Under the pieces are notes generated by a model. The model was not told the origin of the DNA. It made no database searches and worked only from the letters and a program-made list of their open reading frames with translations. From a virus, in the IMG/VR virus record IMGVR_UViG_3300023284_000483, positions 1 through 42,024 of that record: a DNA stretch of 42,024 bases. One strand, given 5' to 3'. A program made the position numbers and the translations under genes. This document shows, in pieces, positions 6,022 to 13,632 of the stretch. Every line of letters begins with the position of its first letter. Position 1 is the first letter of the stretch.

Positions 6022-6371
6022 TTTTTTCAAATGAGATGCGCGAAATTCTCGCGCAACTGGAATATAAAAATTGGAACTTTATCGTTGGGGCCGATGATGG
6101 CAACCGGCTGTATCTGCAAATCATCTGCGATAGCAAATGCAACACGACCGGCAATGCAATGAAGTGGTCGGGCCGGAAGTGGTTTTTGTCAACACACATG
6201 ACCAAGAGTGAGTTGGTGCAGACCGCGTTTAAGGCTGTTCTGACCGCTGAAGAACATGAGGCGAGGGAATTGTTCCTTTACAACGGGGCGTCCATTTTCG
6301 ACCCACATTATGATGTTGATGCACTTCATAGGTTGCGCTCGTCACCAGAAGCGTTGGAGGTCAGGGCATGA
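6018..6371 (+). CDS. Phage conserved protein, 117 aa
   Basis: Starts at an ATGA overlap with a strong GGAGGG ahead. Contains RLYLQIICDSKCNTTGNAMK, then SGRKWFLSTHMTKSELVQTA and FDPHYDVDALHRLR, a pattern that recurs in hypothetical proteins of proteobacterial phages. No function known to me. Located between a RuvC-like nuclease and a methyltransferase gene. Confidence 0.75.
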   Translation: MIFSNEMREILAQLEYKNWNFIVGADDGNRLYLQIICDSKCNTTGNAMKWSGRKWFLSTHMTKSELVQTAFKAVLTAEEHEARELFLYNGASIFDPHYDVDALHRLRSSPEALEVRA

Positions 6372-6994
6372 GCCCCACCCCCGCAGCAGAGCGCGCCGCC
6401 GAGATTGAGACACCGAAGGAACTGGCCATCCGGCTGGAAGCATTCGAGACGCCACAGTGGGCCATTGACGAGATCCTGAAGGTGGAATTGCTGACGCAGT
6501 GTGTTGTTGATCCCTGCTGCGGCAGGGGGGCAATGAGTGAGGGAGCGATTGTGGTTGGTTATGATGTTTGGCCTTGGGATGTCCATGATTGGGGCTATCC
6601 AAAAACAAAAGTCCGGGAATTTCTTGGCTATTCAGAAAATAGTACATTTGGATGTGACACCACCGTCTTCATGAACCCGCCATTTTCGTTGGCCGAACAG
6701 TTTGTCGTTCGAGCCATTGAAATGGGCGCCCGCAAAATCCTTTGTTTCCAGCGTTTCTCATGGTGGGAAAGCCAGCGGCGCAAGAAATTCTGGGATAAGC
6801 ACCCGCCGAACCGGATTTACATATGCGGCGACCGCGCGACATGCTGGCGGTTTGACATCGATCCTGAGAATCCAATCCACCCGGAAACCGGCAAGAAGAT
6901 GGGTAATGTTCCAACCGCTCACGCTTGGTTTGTCTGGGAATTTGGGCAACCGCCAGGCCCTGTTATAAGCCGAATCTATAAGGACGCGCCATGA
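6368..6994 (+). CDS. DNA adenine methyltransferase
   Basis: 208 residues. SAM-binding motif I reads VVDPCCGRGAMS, and the catalytic motif IV is FMNPPF, the NPPF form typical of N6-adenine methyltransferases. Length matches compact phage enzymes that lack a large target-recognition domain. No restriction enzyme gene is nearby, so it is an orphan, probably protecting phage DNA or changing early gene control. Overlaps both neighbours by 4 bases. Confidence 0.85.
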   Translation: MSPTPAAERAAEIETPKELAIRLEAFETPQWAIDEILKVELLTQCVVDPCCGRGAMSEGAIVVGYDVWPWDVHDWGYPKTKVREFLGYSENSTFGCDTTVFMNPPFSLAEQFVVRAIEMGARKILCFQRFSWWESQRRKKFWDKHPPNRIYICGDRATCWRFDIDPENPIHPETGKKMGNVPTAHAWFVWEFGQPPGPVISRIYKDAP

Positions 6995-7278
6995 TGGGCA
7001 TAGGCAACGACATCCGCACCATCGCCCCGTATCACGCGCGCACGGCGTTGCCACTATGGGATGTCAGGGAGTGGATAAGTCACGCACAGGCGGGGCAAAC
7101 CTTTGTTCTCAGGGACGGACCAGTAAGCGCTCTGCCGCTGGTCTATCGGCTATGGCTGGAAGTCTGGGAAGATGAGGGGCTGATCACCTACGAGGCCGTG
7201 AGGGCGTCTCCTGCGGGCCTGTCGTCGCATCACAACGCTTGGCGGGTTCATGTGACCAGAACAGAGGCAGAGCTATGA
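6991..7278 (+). CDS. Hypothetical protein, 95 aa
   Basis: Starts at ATGATG with an ATGA overlap to the methyltransferase; either Met may be used. Contains ALPLVYRLWLEVWEDEGLI and ends in a likely basic beta segment (HNAWRVHVTRTEAEL). No family is recognised. Kept because both ends are coupled to real genes. Confidence 0.6.
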   Translation: MMGIGNDIRTIAPYHARTALPLWDVREWISHAQAGQTFVLRDGPVSALPLVYRLWLEVWEDEGLITYEAVRASPAGLSSHHNAWRVHVTRTEAEL

Positions 7279-7634
7279 AAATGTGCATGGACCACTGGGA
7301 TGAGTTGCGCGCAGCCATCAAAGAACGCGGGCTGGACCATTTCGTCTCGGGAAGCGGCAAAGAGCTGGCTGAAAGAACGGTAGGTGCGCTGGGTGGCGAT
7401 GATTCCGTCGATGTTTTTGACCCACTCATGAGCGCCAACATCATGATCGTTGGCAACGCGATGAATGCTGCCGGCTTTGGGATTTTGGGTAACGACAAGA
7501 GCGGCAACGAAATTTGCCCAATTTGTTATGGCGAAAAACATGATCCAGATGTGGGAAAATGGATTTCCTACGCCGCCGACGGCTGTTTGGAATACGCTCA
7601 GGAAATGGGATTTGTCCCTTCTGGAAAGGCATGA
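7275..7634 (+). CDS. Hypothetical protein with Cys pair, 119 aa
   Basis: The ATG at 7275 overlaps the upstream stop (ATGA). The N-terminus starts MKMCMDHWDELRAAIKERG, and a CPICYGEKHD segment in the C-terminal third suggests a metal site. The pattern resembles phage proteins that begin with a C-x3-H motif and end in a Cys pair. Function unknown. Confidence 0.65.
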   Translation: MKMCMDHWDELRAAIKERGLDHFVSGSGKELAERTVGALGGDDSVDVFDPLMSANIMIVGNAMNAAGFGILGNDKSGNEICPICYGEKHDPDVGKWISYAADGCLEYAQEMGFVPSGKA

Positions 7635-7641
7635 GGACGTC

Positions 7642-8046
7642 ATGACCCCCCAACAGAAGCGCCTGTACGACATCATCAAGGCCGAACTGGATGCGTCCGG
7701 GGTCTGCCCGTCGTATGAGGAAATGAGGGAGCGGCTTGGGATTAAGGCCAAGTCTGGAATCCATCGGCTGATCAATGATTTGGAGCGGCGCGGTCATATC
7801 CGACGGCTTCCAAACAGAGCGCGCTGCATTGAGATCGTCGGGCATATTCCAATGGCATGGAAGCATGGTGAGTTGACGCCAGAAGCTGAATCTCTGGAGG
7901 CTGAAAAGGACATTGCCATAGCTGACGTTCTGCGCGCCGCGCGGGGTCTGAAAAAAGCACCATGGCACAAAGAGCCGACGGTCGACATCACCGAGAATTC
8001 ATATCAAATTCTGCAAAAGGCGCTTGCAAAGCTGGGGGCGGTATGA
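7642..8046 (+). CDS. LexA-like DNA-binding protein without peptidase domain
   Basis: Residues 1-66 are a winged-helix domain matching the LexA N-terminus: MTPQQKRLYDIIKAELDASG, PSYEEMRERLG, the recognition helix KSGIHRLINDLERRG and the wing HIRRLPNRARCIEIV. The wording is that of alphaproteobacterial LexA. Full LexA is about 200-240 residues with a Ser/Lys self-cleaving domain; here the remaining 68 residues are an unrelated helical tail. Such a protein could bind SOS boxes yet not be removed by RecA. ATG at 7642 follows GAGG. Overlaps the HNH gene by 4 bases. Confidence 0.85.
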   Translation: MTPQQKRLYDIIKAELDASGVCPSYEEMRERLGIKAKSGIHRLINDLERRGHIRRLPNRARCIEIVGHIPMAWKHGELTPEAESLEAEKDIAIADVLRAARGLKKAPWHKEPTVDITENSYQILQKALAKLGAV

Positions 8047-8543
8047 GGGACATTATAAATGTTCAAGAGCAAGCCTTGGACGGATTCAGGGAGCTTTCAT
8101 ATGAATCTGACATAAAGAGATTTATGGAAAGGATTGAAATAGATAAGAAGTCCGGGTGTTGGATTTGGACCGGGGCAATTAACCCGGCGGGTTATGGGGG
8201 TTTTGCGTCTGGGAGCACGGTGAACAATACTAGAAAGTTGATGCTCACTCACCGATTTGCTTTTGAAGCGTTCCGTGGAAAAATACCAGACGGGTATGAG
8301 ATCGATCATTTGTGCCGGGTGACCGCCTGTGCCAACCCGAATCATCTACAGCCTGTTACAAATGCAGAGAATATTAGAAGGGGTGATTCTGGCAAGTTTA
8401 ATGCTGATAAAACGCATTGTCCGAAAGGCCACCCATATTCAGGGTCAAATTTGAGAATTTATGGCCCGAGCCGGTTTTGTGTGAAATGCAACAAAATCAG
8501 GTGTCGGGAATTCTATTTGAAAAAGAAAATGAGGGGACTGTGA
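8043..8543 (+). CDS. HNH endonuclease
   Basis: 166 residues. The HNH motif reads YEIDHLCRVTACANPNHLQP, and a second metal site is likely formed by HCPKGHPY plus FCVKCNKIR. This is the layout of free-standing phage homing endonucleases. Base use is more AT-rich than in neighbours (runs such as aatattagaagg), hinting at separate acquisition. It sits between the LexA-like and dnaB genes, with ATGA and GTGA overlaps on either side. Confidence 0.88.
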   Translation: MRDIINVQEQALDGFRELSYESDIKRFMERIEIDKKSGCWIWTGAINPAGYGGFASGSTVNNTRKLMLTHRFAFEAFRGKIPDGYEIDHLCRVTACANPNHLQPVTNAENIRRGDSGKFNADKTHCPKGHPYSGSNLRIYGPSRFCVKCNKIRCREFYLKKKMRGL

Positions 8544-10003
8544 CCGACTCAACTCCTCTCAACACGGATGAATTAGGCTTTCGCCAAACCCCCCAAAATG
8601 TTGAAGTTGAGCAAGCGCTCCTGGGGGCGCTGCTGGTTAACAACCGGGTTGTCGACAAGGTTTCCCATATCATCACACCGGACGATTTCTATGAAGAGGT
8701 CCATGGCCGTGTTTATGACGCCATTATCAAACTCGTTGGCGCCGGAAAATCAGCAGACGCTGTGAAGTTGAAGCCGTATTTCGAGGGCGACGAAGCTCTG
8801 GCGGATGTGGGTGGCACCGCTTATCTTGTCCGCCTTGCTGCGTCCGCGGCGACCATCATAAACGCTTATGACTACGCCATGACGATTGCCGACCTGTCCG
8901 CGCGCCGCAAGATCATCGAGATCGGCGAGGAAATGGTCAATACGGCCTACGATTCACCAATTGACCACCCGGCGAAAACTCAAATTGAGGATGCTGAGGT
9001 TGCCCTGAGAGAGCTTGCGACGGGTTCCAACGTACAATCAGGCATGGAAACCATCGGCGACGCCATGACCCGCGCTATGGACGATATAGACAAATCGCAC
9101 GAAACAGGGGTTCATCCTGGGTTGACCACCGGGCTCGCTGATCTGGACAAACGGATAGGCGGTCTTCACCCGACCGATCTCATATTCATCGGCGGCAGGC
9201 CGGGAATGCTGAAGACCACGCTCGGGGAAAACATTGCCAAGGGCGCGGCATTGTCGCTTTCCAGCACGACAGGAAACCACAGGGGTTCGGTCGGCTTCTA
9301 CTCCCTCGAAATGGCCAACGACCAGCTTGCCACGCGGATGATTACCGATCTGTGTTTCGAGGATAAAATCAACTACAGCAAAGCCCGGACGCTGAAGCTA
9401 TCGGCTGCCCAGCGGCACAGAATGAGGGAAATGGTCAACCTGTACCAGACCATGCCGCTCATAACGATTGACCGCGCGGCAATGACGCTGTCGCACATCA
9501 TGTCGTCGTGCCGGCGGCTGGCGGCTATTCAGGACGCCAAGAAACAGCCTTTGAAGCTGGTGGTGGTCGACTATCTGCAATTGATTACATTTGCCAAAGG
9601 GCAATTTAATGAGGTCGCCCACCTGTCGGAATGCAGCCGAGGCTTTAAGCTGTTGGCGAAGGAACTCAAGATCCCGGTGATTGTCCTGTCGCAGTTGAAC
9701 CGCCAAGTCGAGATGCGGGAAAACAAGCGCCCGATGCTGTCAGATTTGCGGGGCTCTGGGACCATCGAGCAAGACGCCGATATGGTGCTTTTCACATACC
9801 GCGAGCATGAATATCTGAAAAAGGAACAGCCCGAAAAAGGCGGTTTGAAGCACGACGAATGGCTCGCCAGGATGCACGAAGTCGAGAACGTCATGGAGGT
9901 CATCATCGGCAAGCAACGCCATGGCCCAACCGGGTTTATCGAACTCGCGGCCTTCGCTGGATATGGAAGTATTCGGGATAGGTCGCAGCAGACGTTGATT
10001 TAG
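8540..10003 (+). CDS. dnaB: Replicative DNA helicase DnaB
   Basis: 487 residues from a GTG at 8540 (GTGA overlap), normal for DnaB. The N-terminal domain begins NVEVEQALLGALLV, a linker follows, then the RecA-like motor. Walker B is LVVVDYLQL (about residue 346) and the arginine-containing SDLRGSGTIEQDAD is intact, followed by GKQRHGPTG. The Walker A loop reads GRPGMLKTT (219-227), with Leu where family members have Gly before the Lys. Loads with the initiator encoded at 11062 at the in-gene origin. Confidence 0.95.
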   Translation: MTDSTPLNTDELGFRQTPQNVEVEQALLGALLVNNRVVDKVSHIITPDDFYEEVHGRVYDAIIKLVGAGKSADAVKLKPYFEGDEALADVGGTAYLVRLAASAATIINAYDYAMTIADLSARRKIIEIGEEMVNTAYDSPIDHPAKTQIEDAEVALRELATGSNVQSGMETIGDAMTRAMDDIDKSHETGVHPGLTTGLADLDKRIGGLHPTDLIFIGGRPGMLKTTLGENIAKGAALSLSSTTGNHRGSVGFYSLEMANDQLATRMITDLCFEDKINYSKARTLKLSAAQRHRMREMVNLYQTMPLITIDRAAMTLSHIMSSCRRLAAIQDAKKQPLKLVVVDYLQLITFAKGQFNEVAHLSECSRGFKLLAKELKIPVIVLSQLNRQVEMRENKRPMLSDLRGSGTIEQDADMVLFTYREHEYLKKEQPEKGGLKHDEWLARMHEVENVMEVIIGKQRHGPTGFIELAAFAGYGSIRDRSQQTLI

Positions 10004-10017
10004 CAAAGGAGGCGACG

Positions 10018-10182
10018 ATGGAGGGAGTTTGGTTTCTCAATGAGCATGGTCTTTGGTGCATGTCCTGCGGGAATTGCATAATGACAGAGCGTGAGGTTAG
10101 CAAAGGTTTTGAGGAGCCAGAAGTTTGCGACCAATGCGGGTTCCCAGAAGACGTAGAAGCAATCGCTGATTATCACGCCTAA
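10018..10182 (+). CDS. Small zinc-ribbon protein, 54 aa
   Basis: Preceded by a near-perfect AAAGGAGG. Two Cys pairs form a likely zinc ribbon: CMSCGNC (residues 14-20) and CDQCG about 25 residues on. Partner and role are unknown. It lies directly after dnaB in the replication operon. Confidence 0.7.
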   Translation: MEGVWFLNEHGLWCMSCGNCIMTEREVSKGFEEPEVCDQCGFPEDVEAIADYHA

Positions 10183-10204
10183 CCGAAGTCACAGGAGACA
10201 AACG

Positions 10205-10468
10205 ATGGAACGATCCGAAAAATTGAGTTGGGCCACAGAAATTTCCCAGATAACAAACAGGCGCATCAATTGCGATCAAGGGTTTTTCTGTTTGATTGTT
10301 CGGTGGGGGCGCCTGACGCCGCGAATAGATGCTTGGGGAATTGTGATTAAGGATACCAGAAAATGCAAGGCTGTGTTTTCAGAGAGATATTATGGGTATT
10401 GGGGGCAGCTTGAAATTGGGCCATATCTTTTCAGGACATTTTGGCCACGCGGCCATTTGGTAAAATGA
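10205..10468 (+). CDS. Hypothetical protein, 87 aa
   Basis: ATG preceded by AGGAGA. Contains Trp/Tyr/Phe-rich likely beta strands (FFCLIVRWGRLTPRIDAWG, then RYYGYWGQLEIG). No family is recognised. Its place before the Fic gene might suggest an antitoxin partner, but nothing in the sequence shows this. Confidence 0.5.
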   Translation: MERSEKLSWATEISQITNRRINCDQGFFCLIVRWGRLTPRIDAWGIVIKDTRKCKAVFSERYYGYWGQLEIGPYLFRTFWPRGHLVK

Positions 10469-10594
10469 ATTGACCGTGGTGGTGTTGCGAAGTAAATTAC
10501 GTGCGGGTGTAAAAAGTGCGGATTGATCCCCGTATTGCCTTCCTCCTCATCCGAGGCCGCCCCCCAGTTTCAGGATGAGGAATGGGATGAGGCT

Positions 10595-11065
10595 ATGAAA
10601 TATACACCCCCATCAGAAGAAAATTTGCGAGACAGGTTTGTCCGCGAATCCAATAAGATTGAGGGTATTTACCGCAAGCCAACGCCCGAGGAGTTAGCTG
10701 AGTTTGATCGGTTCATGGGCCTCGACAGAACCTACGTTGCTGACATGATACAGTTTGTTTCAGTTTACCATCCAAACGCGGTACTCCGAAACCTTACTGG
10801 GCTTGATGTCCGTGTTGGCAATCATATTGCGCCATCCGGCGGGCCTGATATTGAACTACGGCTAGTAAACTTGCTGGCCGGAGCGAACAAACAGCCGCCA
10901 TGTTTTTCTGATCCGTTTGAAGTACACCTTGAATACGAAACCCTACACCCATTCACCGATTGCAACGGTCGTTCTGGCCGGATGCTTTGGGCTTGGCAGA
11001 TGCGTGATTTATCGCTCGGGTTTCTACACAGATTTTATTATCAAACTCTGGGTGCCTCAAGATGA
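10595..11065 (+). CDS. Fic domain protein
   Basis: Fic enzymes transfer AMP or related groups to protein hydroxyls. The active motif here is HPFTDCNGRSGR (H118 to R129), matching HPF-x-D/E-GNGR-x2-R except for Cys at 123 in place of Gly. An N-terminal S19-N-K-I-E23-G24 fits the inhibitory S/T-x3-E-G/N helix that blocks ATP binding. Start: ATG 10595, or TTG 10523, which would add a low-complexity leader. Further upstream in frame the codons spell CGCKKCG with no usual start codon. Overlaps the initiator gene by 4 bases. Confidence 0.8.
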   Translation: MKYTPPSEENLRDRFVRESNKIEGIYRKPTPEELAEFDRFMGLDRTYVADMIQFVSVYHPNAVLRNLTGLDVRVGNHIAPSGGPDIELRLVNLLAGANKQPPCFSDPFEVHLEYETLHPFTDCNGRSGRMLWAWQMRDLSLGFLHRFYYQTLGASR

Positions 11066-11853
11066 AAGGCGGATGGGCAAAAGACTGGCGATCTGGCTGG
11101 ACCCATCCAGTTTTCAGAACACTCCAGGAGGCGGCAGTTTTCAAATGGATGTGTGCTCAAGCCAGCTATGCACCGCGCCGAATTTCCACCAGATATGGGC
11201 CTGTTGATCTACAGCGCGGGGAGATTTTAATATCGGAAAGATTTCTTGCGGAACAATTCGGCCTCCACAAAAATGTAATAAGACGACTAAAAGGGTCGTT
11301 AATTGATGAGGGAATGATAGTGCTATTTCAGGACCGTTGCGCGAAACTAAGCGGGACCATTGCATTAATTGTAAATTATAATGAATATCAAGGTGATAGC
11401 ACTGATGAAATGATGGGTCAGGACCATCTAGGGACCATTAACGGGACCGCGACGGGACCACTTCGGGACCGCGACGGGACCACAAGAGAAGAAGTAAAAG
11501 AACTTAAGAAGGATAATATAGATCTTTTGCTTGATGACGAGCCTGTTAGTAAGCGGGAATCCGAGTTCAATAAATTCTGGGACGTCTTCGCCTACAAAAA
11601 CGGAAGAGCGCCAGCCCTGAAATCCTGGATGAAAATATCCGGGTATGATGATGCTCTGTTCGTTCAAATTCTCGCAGGTGCAAAACGGGATGCTGCCGCC
11701 CGACCCGATCTCATTGCGAACGGCGGCACACCAAAAATGGCGCAGGGATGGATCACCGACCGGCGCTGGGAAGATGAGGCTGCGCTGGGATTCAAACCGA
11801 GCGGGATGCCATATGGTGGTGGCCAGCCTTACCAAGGATTCACTGACGATTAA
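11062..11853 (+). CDS. Replication initiator / replisome organiser
   Basis: 263 residues. Residues 50-95 form a winged helix (RGEILISERFLAEQFGLHKN, then VIRRLKGSLIDEGMI), as in phage replisome organisers. The C-terminal part (FNKFWDVFAYKNGRAPALKS and the region to WITDRRWEDE) resembles the helicase-loader-like end of such proteins. Iterons at 11431-11481 inside the gene are the likely binding sites, as with lambda O. Follows Fic and dnaB in the same operon. Confidence 0.85.
   Translation: MKGGWAKDWRSGWTHPVFRTLQEAAVFKWMCAQASYAPRRISTRYGPVDLQRGEILISERFLAEQFGLHKNVIRRLKGSLIDEGMIVLFQDRCAKLSGTIALIVNYNEYQGDSTDEMMGQDHLGTINGTATGPLRDRDGTTREEVKELKKDNIDLLLDDEPVSKRESEFNKFWDVFAYKNGRAPALKSWMKISGYDDALFVQILAGAKRDAAARPDLIANGGTPKMAQGWITDRRWEDEAALGFKPSGMPYGGGQPYQGFTDD
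11431..11481 (+). repeat. Five GGGACC iterons, putative replication origin
   Basis: GGGACC occurs at 11431, 11443, 11454, 11465 and 11476, spaced 12, 11, 11 and 11 bases. An 11-base step is out of phase with codons but near one helical turn, so the repeat is kept at DNA level. Single GGGACC/AGGACC copies lie at 11330, 11353 and 11420. AT-rich DNA on both sides (about 11360-11395 and 11485-11535) could melt. Confidence 0.8.
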
Positions 11854-11863
11854 ACCAGAAACC

Positions 11864-11892
11864 TTGACCCCGGCATATTTTTAGTCAATAAA
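11864..11892 (+). promoter_or_regulatory. Putative promoter for surface-protein cassette
   Basis: TTGACC (11864-11869), 17-base spacer, AATAAA (11887-11892). Predicted transcription start near 11899, two bases before the ATG at 11901, which has no Shine-Dalgarno. It lies in the only gap between the replication genes and the cassette. Confidence 0.5.
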
Positions 11893-11900
11893 TCCCAGCC

Positions 11901-12254
11901 ATGAAACATCCGCCCACACTGTCCGGCCTCGGGAAGAAAGTGTTCTTCTGGATGGGCGTACCCGGCCTCATGCTCGCATTTTTTGGCGCTCTGATTATTT
12001 TCCGCGACAGCATCGCAGTGGCCCCGGATAAATTTGCCGGCCTTGAATCGGCCTATATGCAGACCGCAGCACAGGCGGTGGATAACTGCCGCGGGCTCAA
12101 ACAATCGACCATTGACGGGCTCCGCACCGAGATCCGAAACATCACAGTTAGCAAAGCCGGCGCCAGTCCAGAAGTCCTGGCGGTGCTGCTGGCGCTGGAG
12201 CAAAGTGTTAATAAGCTGATTGCCAAGGCGGAATCTGAAAAAGCGAAATGTTAA
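11901..12254 (+). CDS. Single-pass membrane protein, 117 aa
   Basis: Residues 13-35 (VFFWMGVPGLMLAFFGALII) form one membrane helix after a short basic leader. The rest (about 80 residues) is a helical soluble part with TIDGLRTEIRNITVSK and LAVLLALEQSVNKLIAKAE. Function unknown. First gene after a putative promoter; no Shine-Dalgarno before the ATG. Confidence 0.65.
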   Translation: MKHPPTLSGLGKKVFFWMGVPGLMLAFFGALIIFRDSIAVAPDKFAGLESAYMQTAAQAVDNCRGLKQSTIDGLRTEIRNITVSKAGASPEVLAVLLALEQSVNKLIAKAESEKAKC

Positions 12255-12271
12255 CGAGGGAACGGTGAGAT

Positions 12272-12670
12272 ATGGCCGAGTTTCTAATCCGTGCCAAAAA
12301 CAACACCAATCCTGACCCGGTGAAAAACGAGGAAGGCTGTTACAAACGCGGGGATTTGGTGGTGGCTTTTCCTGACGGTCACACTTGGGGTCGCATGGAA
12401 TCCAAACAGCAGTGGCTGTCGGAAGGAAACACCGGAACATGGCCGGGGACATTTGTGATTATAAAAATCCCTGACCTGACGCTTGCTAAAGCAAAATCCT
12501 ATATCAAGGCAAAAATTTCGGGCGGGGAGCGAAGATCTTTATTCCGCGCAGTCTGGGCCGACATTCCAAGCGGGGTAAAACAGACGTTGGCGAGCGAGGG
12601 GGAATTTACAGCCTCGCTTTCACAAGTTAAGAACTTCATTCGGTCCAAGCTTGACGAGTCAACAATCTGA
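12272..12670 (+). CDS. Phage protein of surface cassette, 132 aa
   Basis: Starts MAEFLIRAKNNTNPDPVKNE and contains CYKRGDLVVAFPDGHTWG and TWPGTFVIIKIPDL, a beta-rich pattern that looks like a phage structural or decoration protein. It keeps company with the beta-helix proteins that follow. Stop overlaps the next start (TGATG at 12668-12672). No firm family. Confidence 0.6.
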   Translation: MAEFLIRAKNNTNPDPVKNEEGCYKRGDLVVAFPDGHTWGRMESKQQWLSEGNTGTWPGTFVIIKIPDLTLAKAKSYIKAKISGGERRSLFRAVWADIPSGVKQTLASEGEFTASLSQVKNFIRSKLDESTI

Positions 12671-13623
12671 TGGCCCTCTCAACCATCAAATCATCCGGCG
12701 GTGATTTTACTTCACTGAGCGCCTGGGAGGCCGCAACACAGGCTGACCTGACCGGCAATGGTCCGGAAGAAGCGCAGTGTTTTGATTTTGCCGATACTAC
12801 CGGCTTCTCGATTGTCGGATGGACAACCACGGCCGCTGATTTTATCAGGATTTTCACAGCACAAGCTGAAAGACACAACGGCACTGCGAGAAATGTTTCG
12901 GGATCGGGCTACGAACTTTCATCGACAGGAACTCCAATTAATATCCGCGAAGATTTTGTGCGGATTGAAGGGCTTGTGATCACCAGCACTGCAACTGGCG
13001 CAGTGGATATTATTGCTTTCGGCGGGCCGTTTACGGCGGCAAGCAATGACATTCGGATTGACCAGTGCATTATTCACGATCAGTCAACGGCACTGACGTC
13101 TAATTTTTCGATCCAAGCCACGGTCGCTAACCTGATATTCACAATCCAGAACAGCATTGTCTATGGCAAGCAGCGCGGCATCACCATGCTGTCTCTGGCG
13201 ACCGGCGTGATAAATTATTGCACGTTTTTCACGGACGCAGATACGTTTGGAATATTTGGCGTTGACACCATGACGGTGAAAGATACCTATGTTGGTGGGT
13301 ATTCGACTGAAGACTTCTGGACTGGCGGCAACGCGCCGAGCGGAAACAACAACGTTTCTGCGGACACCTCAGCAGAGACAGATTACACGGCGAGCCACAA
13401 TTCCAAGGCGGCAGGTGATCAGTTTGTCAATGCAAGCGTAGGAACCTCGGCGGATTTCCATCTGAAGGCAGGTTCTTTCCTTGAAACCGAAGGCGCGCCG
13501 GTTAGCGGCATCACGGTTGATATTGACGGCGACACTCGCGATGTGTCCACTCCCGATGTTGGAGCTGATGAATTTGTGGCTGTTGCCGCGGGAAATCCAT
13601 GGTATGCCTACGCGCAGCAATAG
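12670..13623 (+). CDS. Beta-helix surface protein
   Basis: 317 residues. Repeated short strands with aligned Asn/Ile/Val turns (VRIEGLVITSTATG, IRIDQCIIHD, FTIQNSIVYG, GVINYCTFF) indicate a right-handed parallel beta-helix. The end, DIDGDTRDVSTPDVGADEF, matches the closing motif seen in many secreted beta-helix proteins (D-x-GxxR-x-PDxGAxE). Probably a virion surface or host-binding protein. No Shine-Dalgarno; likely coupled to the upstream stop. Confidence 0.75.
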   Translation: MALSTIKSSGGDFTSLSAWEAATQADLTGNGPEEAQCFDFADTTGFSIVGWTTTAADFIRIFTAQAERHNGTARNVSGSGYELSSTGTPINIREDFVRIEGLVITSTATGAVDIIAFGGPFTAASNDIRIDQCIIHDQSTALTSNFSIQATVANLIFTIQNSIVYGKQRGITMLSLATGVINYCTFFTDADTFGIFGVDTMTVKDTYVGGYSTEDFWTGGNAPSGNNNVSADTSAETDYTASHNSKAAGDQFVNASVGTSADFHLKAGSFLETEGAPVSGITVDIDGDTRDVSTPDVGADEFVAVAAGNPWYAYAQQ

Positions 13624-13632
13624 GAGCTTTTG

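Noticed and set aside
10205-11065. Fic with the upstream 87-aa gene as a toxin-antitoxin pair
   Set aside because: The upstream protein has no antitoxin feature, and Fic carries its own inhibitory motif. The gap between them is over 100 bases.
11850-12452. Minus-strand frame of 200 codons opposite 11901-12452
   Set aside because: Shadow of two plus-strand genes; composition unlike a real protein.
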